Both the position numbers and the translations under genes were made by a program. Below are positions 58,590 to 64,000 of a stretch of DNA of 64,000 bases, piece by piece (the first letter of the stretch is position 1; the number at the start of each line of letters is the position of its first letter). The notes below the pieces were generated by a model. The model saw nothing but the letters and a program-made list of their open reading frames with translations. It was not told where the DNA came from and did no database searches. This DNA is from Pseudomonas kielensis (lineage in GTDB: Bacteria > Pseudomonadota > Gammaproteobacteria > Pseudomonadales > Pseudomonadaceae), in contig NZ_JACMYG010000006.1 in assembly GCF_014236655.1 (NCBI RefSeq), positions 186,001 to 250,000 on the forward strand, given 5' to 3'.

Positions 58590-60194
58590 CTATCGGCGAA
58601 CGACCAGATACAAACCCACCGCGAGCATAATTGCACCCGGCCAGTGACCCAGTTCGTTCAGTGGACCACCGGCCAGCAGGATCGCACCGCCGGCCAGGTG
58701 CGCGGCGCCGAGCAGGCGCAGGAACCAGTCGTCCGAACGCCGGTGCCAGGCCACGGGTGGGTTGGCGGCGTGGGGCTGGGTCATGCGTTCGAGCAGGTCG
58801 CGGGTCATGTTGGCCAGATGCGGCAGTTGCTCGACCTGGTTGTGCAGGTTGCCCAGCAGGGTTTTCGGGCTGACGCGCTCACGCATCCAGCGTTCGAGGA
58901 ACGGCTGGGCGGTGTTCCACAGGTCCAGGTCGGGGTACAGCTGGCGGCCCAGGCCTTCGATGTTGAGCAGGGTCTTTTGCAGCAGGACCAACTGCGGCTG
59001 GACTTCCATATTGAAGCGCCGGGCAGTCTGGAACAGGCGCATCAGCACCTGGCCGAAGGAAATATCTTTTAACGGTTTTTCAAAGATCGGTTCGCATACC
59101 GTGCGGATTGCCGCTTCGAATTCGTTGAGCTTGGTTTCCGCCGGCACCCAGCCCGAATCGATGTGCAATTGGGCGACACGCCGGTAATCGCGCTTGAAGA
59201 AGGCAAACAGGTTGCGCGCCAGGTAGTCCTGGTCTTCGGGCGTCAGGCTGCCGACGATGCCGCAGTCGATGGCAATGTACTGCGGGCTCCACGGGTTGAC
59301 CGTGCTGACGAAGATGTTGCCCGGGTGCATGTCGGCATGGAAGAAACTGTCACGGAACACCTGGGTGAAGAAGATCTCCACGCCGCGCTCGGCGAGCATT
59401 TTCATGTCGGTGCGCTGGTCGGCCAGGGTCGCCAGGTCGGTGACCTGGATCCCGTAGATGCGCTCCATCACCAGCACTTTTGGCCGGCACCAGTCCCAGT
59501 AGACCTGGGGCACGTACAGCAGGGGCGAACCGTCGAAGTTACGCTTGAGCTGGCTGGCGTTGGCCGCTTCACGCAGCAGGTCGAGCTCGTCGTAGATGGT
59601 TTTCTCGTAGTCCTGGACCACGTCCACCGGGTGCAGCAGGCGCGCATCGGCGGAGAGTTTTTCCGCCGTTCGGGCGAGGATGAACAGCCAGGCCAGGTCC
59701 TGCGCGATGATCGGCTTGAGGCCTGGGCGAATGACCTTGACCACCACCTCTTCGCCGCTTTTCAGTTGTGCGGCGTGCACCTGGGCCACCGACGCCGAGG
59801 CCAGCGGCTCGATGTCGAAGCGGCTGAACACCTCGCTGATCTTTTTCCCCAGTTGCTCTTCGATCAGCTTGACGGCGAGTTGCGAGTCGAAGGGCGGTAC
59901 CCGGTCCTGCAGCAGCATCAGCTCATCGGCGATGTCTTCGGGCAGCAGGTCGCGCCGGGTGGACAGGATCTGCCCGAACTTGATGAAGATCGGCCCCAGG
60001 TCTTGCAAGGCCAGGCGCAGGCGCGCACCCCGGCTCAGTTCCAGGGTCTTGCGCGGGAACCAGCGCCACGGCAGGGCGTAACGCAGGGCCAGGAGGAACC
60101 AGGGCAATGGCAGGGCGAACAGCAGGTCATCGAGGCGGTAGCGGATCACGACGCGCTGGATGCGCAACAGACGGCGGACGGCGAGCAGCTTCAT
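58590..60194 (-). CDS. ubiB: Ubiquinone biosynthesis atypical kinase UbiB
   Basis: 534 residues: the KxGQ-type motif in [16 protein letters not shown], the atypical kinase core ([33 protein letters not shown]) and two C-terminal membrane helices. It supports ubiquinone synthesis as an ATPase of the Ubi complex. Overlaps ubiJ by 4 bases. Confidence 0.97.
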   Translation of the reverse strand: MKLLAVRRLLRIQRVVIRYRLDDLLFALPLPWFLLALRYALPWRWFPRKTLELSRGARLRLALQDLGPIFIKFGQILSTRRDLLPEDIADELMLLQDRVPPFDSQLAVKLIEEQLGKKISEVFSRFDIEPLASASVAQVHAAQLKSGEEVVVKVIRPGLKPIIAQDLAWLFILARTAEKLSADARLLHPVDVVQDYEKTIYDELDLLREAANASQLKRNFDGSPLLYVPQVYWDWCRPKVLVMERIYGIQVTDLATLADQRTDMKMLAERGVEIFFTQVFRDSFFHADMHPGNIFVSTVNPWSPQYIAIDCGIVGSLTPEDQDYLARNLFAFFKRDYRRVAQLHIDSGWVPAETKLNEFEAAIRTVCEPIFEKPLKDISFGQVLMRLFQTARRFNMEVQPQLVLLQKTLLNIEGLGRQLYPDLDLWNTAQPFLERWMRERVSPKTLLGNLHNQVEQLPHLANMTRDLLERMTQPHAANPPVAWHRRSDDWFLRLLGAAHLAGGAILLAGGPLNELGHWPGAIMLAVGLYLVVRR

Positions 60195-60814
60195 GCGTTA
60201 TCGCTTGAGTCGAGGGATCGGGAAAGACGCTCCAAGCGCGCCTCAAGACGTTCCAGATCGAGTTTGATCTGGTCCAGCTCACTGAACCGCGCTTCGGCTT
60301 CGCGTTGCCCGACCAGGGTGCGCGACTCTTCGGCGAGGTACTCGGCCAGGTTCTGGTTCAGGCTGGTGAAACCTTGTTGATACCAGCGTGCGCGGCTGCG
60401 CAGATGGCCGCCGAGCAGTTGCGTGGCCACCGGGCCCAGCCAGCGTGAGAGTTCGTACTCCCAGTCCAGTTCCAGGTCCTGCAGCACGCCAGCCAGCTCC
60501 AGCAGCACGCCGCTGTCGCCGTCCAGTTCGACTTGCGGGCTGTGCAACACCGCGGTCTTGTCCTTGCTGATGGCCAGCTTGAGCAGGCTGGCCGCCGGTG
60601 CGCGCAAGGTGCAGTCGGCTTCGCTTGCCCAATGGGACGCCAGCATCAGGCCCTCATCGCTGGGCAGGATGAACAGCTGCAACGCCGGGCTGCGGCACTC
60701 GACGGCAATGACCTTGCCGTTCAAATGGCCCAGGCGCGGGAGCGCCGTGCTGTCGAGCCGCAGGACCCGGTTCAGACCGAGTTCGACGCTGGCGAGCAGG
60801 CCGGCGAGCAACAT
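60191..60814 (-). CDS. ubiJ: Ubiquinone biosynthesis accessory factor UbiJ
   Basis: 207 residues: an SCP2-type lipid-binding domain at the N-terminus (~1-110) and a coiled-coil C-terminus ([22 protein letters not shown]). UbiJ binds ubiquinone intermediates in the soluble Ubi complex. Its ATG overlaps the ubiE stop by one base (TGATG). Confidence 0.95.
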   Translation of the reverse strand: MLLAGLLASVELGLNRVLRLDSTALPRLGHLNGKVIAVECRSPALQLFILPSDEGLMLASHWASEADCTLRAPAASLLKLAISKDKTAVLHSPQVELDGDSGVLLELAGVLQDLELDWEYELSRWLGPVATQLLGGHLRSRARWYQQGFTSLNQNLAEYLAEESRTLVGQREAEARFSELDQIKLDLERLEARLERLSRSLDSSDNA

Positions 60815-61584
60815 CAGGGCTTGATGCCGCGGTGCAGGGCGACGATGCCTGAGGTCATGTTGTGGTAGGTCACGCGGTCGAAACCGGCCTCGACCATCAT
60901 CGACTTCAGGGTTTCCTGGTTCGGGTGCATGCGGATCGACTCGGCCAGGTAGCGATAGCTTTCCGGGTCATTGAGGATCAGTTTTCCGACCATCGGCATG
61001 AAGGCGAACGAGTAGGCGTCGTAGACCTTGGACATCAGGGCGTTGGTCGGTTTGGAGAACTCCAGCACCAACAGGCGGCCGCCAGGCTTGAGCACACGCA
61101 GCATCGAGCGCAGGGCGTCTTCCTTGTGGGTGACGTTGCGCAGGCCGAAGGCGATGGTCACGCAATCGAAATGGTTGTCCGGGAATGGCAGCTTTTCCGC
61201 GTCGGCCTGGACGAACTCGATGTTGCCGGCCACACCTTTGTCCAACAGGCGGTCACGACCGACCTTGAGCATGGATTCGTTGATGTCGGCCAGCACGACC
61301 TGGCCGGTCGGGCCGACCAGATGGGAGAACTTGGCCGCCAGGTCACCGGTGCCGCCGGCAATATCCAGGACCCGATTGCCAACGCGTACACCCGACAGTT
61401 CGATGGTGAAACGCTTCCACAGGCGGTGCATGCCGCCGGACAGCACGTCGTTCATCAAGTCGTACTTGGCCGCTACCGAGTGGAACACCTCAGCGACTTT
61501 TTCCGCTTTCTGGCTTTCCGGAACGTTTTTGAAGCCGAAGTGTGTGGTGGGTTCGGCATCGCTGCCTTTGCGCTGATCAGTCAT
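60814..61584 (-). CDS. ubiE: Demethylmenaquinone/2-methoxy-6-polyprenyl-1,4-benzoquinol methyltransferase UbiE
   Basis: 256 residues, class I SAM methyltransferase: [15 protein letters not shown] (motif I), [17 protein letters not shown] region, [18 protein letters not shown], and the Ubi-specific [13 protein letters not shown] and [14 protein letters not shown]. The start at 61584 is the family N-terminus ([18 protein letters not shown]). First gene of ubiE-ubiJ-ubiB. Confidence 0.98.
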   Translation of the reverse strand: MTDQRKGSDAEPTTHFGFKNVPESQKAEKVAEVFHSVAAKYDLMNDVLSGGMHRLWKRFTIELSGVRVGNRVLDIAGGTGDLAAKFSHLVGPTGQVVLADINESMLKVGRDRLLDKGVAGNIEFVQADAEKLPFPDNHFDCVTIAFGLRNVTHKEDALRSMLRVLKPGGRLLVLEFSKPTNALMSKVYDAYSFAFMPMVGKLILNDPESYRYLAESIRMHPNQETLKSMMVEAGFDRVTYHNMTSGIVALHRGIKP

Positions 61585-61739
61585 ATCGCCGTCACCAAAA
61601 GAGAATGCGCGACATTCTAATCCCCAGGGCCTGCTTTGTCTTGGCAAGGCTGAATGTAAGATAGGCAACCGCCGGGACCTTTTGACGCAGTCGGGGTCAA
61701 GATGTCTTGAGCAAGTCCCGATCAATCAGGAGTCAATCA

Positions 61740-62015
61740 ATGGCCCGTATTAGTGTTGAACGTGCCCATGGCCTGGGCAAGGAAGCGGCGCGCGAGAAAG
61801 CCGACAAACTGGCCGAGAAGCTGGCGGCACAATATGGCCTGGAGCCCAAGTGGGCGGGCGACACCCTCAATCTCAAGCGCTCGGGGGTCAAGGGCGCAGT
61901 GCATGTGGGCGAGGATTCGATCCGGGTCGATGTCGAGCTCGGTCTGCTGATGTCAGCGATGAGCGGGACCATCAAGGCGGAAATCGAAAAAGCCTTGGAT
62001 AAAGCTCTGGTCTGA
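61740..62015 (+). CDS. Polyhydroxyalkanoate-system small protein
   Basis: 91 residues, from the ATG at 61740 after CAGGAG. Resembles the PHA-granule-associated domain family found beside phaIF in Pseudomonas (MARISVERAHGLGKEAAREKADKLAEKL... IRVDVELGLLMSAMSG). Role unknown; position suggests storage-polymer metabolism. Confidence 0.85.
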   Translation: MARISVERAHGLGKEAAREKADKLAEKLAAQYGLEPKWAGDTLNLKRSGVKGAVHVGEDSIRVDVELGLLMSAMSGTIKAEIEKALDKALV

Positions 62016-62167
62016 TTGTGAAGTATCCAGCATCGATGCGGCCTGACACGCCGCCATCGGTTTGTGTCGGTTCTTAGGGTGCCGTTTCTAATTATTCTCC
62101 CTACCTTGTGCCTGAGCCCGACACTTTTGCGGGCAGTTCCTCAAACCTTCTGCGCGTGAGGTGCACC

Positions 62168-62590
62168 ATGGCCAAAGTTACTTTGAAGAAAAAAACTGAC
62201 GTTCAACCGACTCCGGTGAATGAAGTGAAATCTTATGCCCGCAAGATCTGGCTGGCAGGCCTGGGGGCCTACGCCAAGGTCGGTCAGGAAGGCAGCGAAT
62301 ACGTTCAAGAGTTGATCAAGGCTGGTCAATCTGTTGAAAAGAAAGGCAAAAAAGTTGTGACGGAACAACTTGAAGCCGCTAACACTCAGATTGATAACGT
62401 CAAAGGCGATGTAGTCAGTCTCAAGGACCGTGTTGAAGTGCAGCTTGATAAAGTCGAGAAGGCTTTTGATACGCGTGTCGCCAGTGCCTTGAATCGTGTC
62501 GGCATTGCGTCTAAACATGACGTTGAGACACTCTCTGCTAAGCTCGATGAGCTAACGGCATTGCTCGAACGTGTCGCGCGTAAACATTAA
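62168..62590 (+). CDS. phaI: Phasin PhaI
   Basis: 140 residues. Phasin domain (SYARKIWLAGLGAYAKVGQEG) followed by heptad-rich helices. Coats medium-chain-length PHA granules. Shares its N-terminal domain with PhaF, encoded 10 bases downstream. ATG at 62168; the upstream open frame is not family-like. Confidence 0.95.
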   Translation: MAKVTLKKKTDVQPTPVNEVKSYARKIWLAGLGAYAKVGQEGSEYVQELIKAGQSVEKKGKKVVTEQLEAANTQIDNVKGDVVSLKDRVEVQLDKVEKAFDTRVASALNRVGIASKHDVETLSAKLDELTALLERVARKH

Positions 62591-62600
62591 GGAGAACGGG

Positions 62601-63452
62601 ATGGCTGGTAAAAAGAATACTGAAAAAGAAGGCAGCTCGTGGATTGGGAAGGTCGAAGACTACTCCCGCAAAATCTGGCTTGCTGGTTTAGGCGTGTACT
62701 CGAAGATCGACACTGACGGTAGCAAACTCTTCGATGCACTGGTCAAGGATGGCGAGAAAGCCGAGAAGCTCACCAAGAGCGCTGTCGGTAAAAAAGTCGA
62801 CGCCGCCAAGGACACCGCTTCTTCGGCCAAGTCGCGCATCAGTGGGGTCAAGGATCGCGCGCTGGGCAAATGGGACGAACTGGAAGGTGCTTTCGACAAG
62901 CGCTTGAACAGTGCAATTTCCCGTCTCGGTGTGCCGAGCCGCAACGAAGTCAAAGCCCTGCACAGCAAGGTCGATACCCTGACCAAGCAAATCGAAAAAC
63001 TCACCGGCGCCAAGGTTGCCCCTGTAGCGGCCAAAACCGCCGCAGCCAAACCGGCAGCCGCCAAGCCTGCAGCCAAGCCACTGGCCAAGGCTGCAGCTAA
63101 ACCTGCTGCCAAGCCAGCCGCCAAGCCTGCTGCCAAAACCGCAGCCGCCAAGCCAGCCGCAGCCAAGCCCGCGGCCAAACCGGTTGCCGCCAAAGCCGCA
63201 GCCAAGCCCGCCGCCAAACCTGCGGCAAAAACTGCAGCAGCGAAACCTGCCGCCAAGCCCGCCGCCGCGAAAAAGCCGGTAGTCAAGAAGCCAGCAGCCC
63301 CCAAAGCTGCCGCGCCGAAAGCACCAGCGGCCGCTGCCAAGCCAGCCACTCCGGCTGCTGCGGTCAGCCCGGCGAACTCCGCCGCCGCGCCAGCACCTGC
63401 TGCTACCCCGACTGCCACGCCAGCACCTTCGGCGCCAACCAGTCAGTCCTGA
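62601..63452 (+). CDS. phaF: Phasin PhaF with histone-like tail
   Basis: 283 residues: phasin domain (~15-135, SRKIWLAGLGVYSKIDTDG) and a C-terminal region (~143-240) of AAKPA repeats, histone H1-like and DNA-binding, which links PHA granules to the nucleoid for even segregation. A Pro/Ala/Thr tail ends the protein. GGAG lies before the ATG at 62601. Confidence 0.96.
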   Translation: MAGKKNTEKEGSSWIGKVEDYSRKIWLAGLGVYSKIDTDGSKLFDALVKDGEKAEKLTKSAVGKKVDAAKDTASSAKSRISGVKDRALGKWDELEGAFDKRLNSAISRLGVPSRNEVKALHSKVDTLTKQIEKLTGAKVAPVAAKTAAAKPAAAKPAAKPLAKAAAKPAAKPAAKPAAKTAAAKPAAAKPAAKPVAAKAAAKPAAKPAAKTAAAKPAAKPAAAKKPVVKKPAAPKAAAPKAPAAAAKPATPAAAVSPANSAAAPAPAATPTATPAPSAPTSQS

Positions 63453-63468
63453 TCTTCCCGGGACAATC

Positions 63469-63505
63469 AAAAACGCCCGGCCTGCGAAGGTCGGGCGTTT
63501 TTGTT
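63469..63505. terminator. Bidirectional terminator between phaF and phaD
   Basis: AAAACGCCCGGCC-TGCGA-AGGTCGGGCGTTTTTG: GC stem with one G-T pair, flanked by A and T runs, between the convergent phaF and phaD. Confidence 0.88.
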
Positions 63506-63527
63506 TGCGCACATCGCCAGTCAACCC

Positions 63528-64000
63528 TTACGCCTGGCCTTCGAGGTATTGCAGCGCCAGGCGTTCGGTGGCGAGTTTGGCCGGCGGCATCAGGTGAGGG
63601 GCGACCAGCATCATGATCTGGTAGACCACCACGCGCACTTCGCCCTCGCGGTCGAGGATCCGCTGGTAGTCCAGGGAGAACAGCAGGGTCATGGTGATCT
63701 GTTCGACCAGTTGCCCCAGGGCCTGGGTGTCGCTGACCAGTTGGCCTTCGGCCTTGAGCCGGGCCAACAGCGAGGCCAGGGTGCGCTTGAGGGCGTTGAG
63801 CAGGTTGCGGATGCCCTTGGCCAGTTTCGGCAGGCGTCCGGCCAGGTTCGACAAGTCCTGGAACAGGAAGCGGTAGTGCGCCAGGCGCTCGATGATCAGG
63901 TGCAGGAACAGCCAGTAGTCTTCCGGTGCCAGCCGGGCGTCCGACGGCGGGTCGAGCAGCGGGGTCAGTTCACACTGGAAGCGTTCGAACAATCCCAGGA
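63528..64000 (-). CDS. phaD: TetR-family regulator PhaD, N-terminus outside the window
   Basis: Only the C-terminal ~157 residues are visible; the helix-turn-helix lies beyond the right edge. The visible part is the all-helical ligand domain (YWLFLHLIIERLAHYRFLFQDLSN...) ending LALQYLEGQA, matching PhaD, an activator of pha genes. Convergence with phaIF supports this. Confidence 0.85.
   Translation of the reverse strand, partial: LGLFERFQCELTPLLDPPSDARLAPEDYWLFLHLIIERLAHYRFLFQDLSNLAGRLPKLAKGIRNLLNALKRTLASLLARLKAEGQLVSDTQALGQLVEQITMTLLFSLDYQRILDREGEVRVVVYQIMMLVAPHLMPPAKLATERLALQYLEGQA

Noticed and set aside
1..64000. CRISPR arrays, tRNA/rRNA genes, insertion sequences, prophage or defence genes
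   Set aside because: Scanned by eye on both strands; the only repeated sequences are REP units, the 4911 array, the hutG-pip element and the phaF coding repeats. No cloverleaf, transposase or phage gene was seen.

Overview
The window is a chromosomal segment of a fluorescent-group Pseudomonas (GC-rich, REP-type intergenic repeats throughout). Gene content and order match the stretch I recall from P. aeruginosa PAO1 running from gpmI/secB through glnA, hut, opgGH and tat to the pha phasin genes. Assignments are by reading the translated proteins and recognising family motifs; no search was run. There are 57 coding regions, two of them cut by the window edges. I see no phage, insertion sequence, integron, CRISPR array, rRNA or tRNA, and no island of foreign composition: this is core genome with accessory detail in the intergenic regions and in a few paralogues.

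Layout. 1-4.9 kb: envC (cut at the left edge), gpmI, a membrane rhodanese-like protein, grxC, secB, trmL and a small membrane protein. 4.9-5.4 kb: three copies of an ~80-bp repeat, a terminator and a REP pair. 5.4-10.5 kb: the nitrogen module ntrC-ntrB, a small exported protein and glnA, with a near-consensus sigma-54 promoter and NtrC boxes. 10.5-14.6 kb: thiI, typA and a YkgJ-type cysteine-cluster protein. 14.8-27.1 kb: glgP, a very large DUF2339 membrane protein with a DUF3999 partner, fbp, a DUF924 protein, a dCache chemoreceptor, and two small lipoproteins (BamE-like and lipocalin).

27.2-43.6 kb is a complete histidine-utilisation (hut) locus: hutF divergent from hutC-hutD; a chemoreceptor gene on the opposite strand; then hutU, the ABC transporter hutXWV, a HutH paralogue, the genuine hutH, the permease hutT, hutI and hutG. 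Histidine is deaminated to urocanate (HutH), hydrated (HutU), opened (HutI), deiminated to formylglutamate (HutF) and hydrolysed to glutamate plus formate (HutG). HutC-type palindromes lie upstream of hutF/hutC and hutU, and the hutU palindrome sits on the predicted start site of a sigma-54 promoter. The HutH paralogue lacks the Ala-Ser-Gly triad that forms the MIO cofactor, so it is unlikely to be a histidase; this is the most interesting protein-level observation.

44.1-53.5 kb: pip-dtd, the glucan operon opgG-opgH, a polar amino-acid ABC transporter whose permease has an extra domain, and a HIT protein. 53.5-61.6 kb, minus strand: an HBM chemoreceptor, rsmE, tatC-tatB-tatA, hisE-hisI, ubiB-ubiJ-ubiE. 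61.7-64 kb: a PHA-associated small protein, phaI-phaF, and the convergent regulator phaD (cut at the right edge).

Themes: the nitrogen (ntrBC, glnA) and histidine (hut) modules are linked by signals in the DNA, including an imperfect HutC-like box beside an NtrC box upstream of ntrB. Three chemoreceptors of three different sensor classes (dCache, four-helix bundle, HBM) lie within 31 kb, two of them beside amino-acid metabolism genes.
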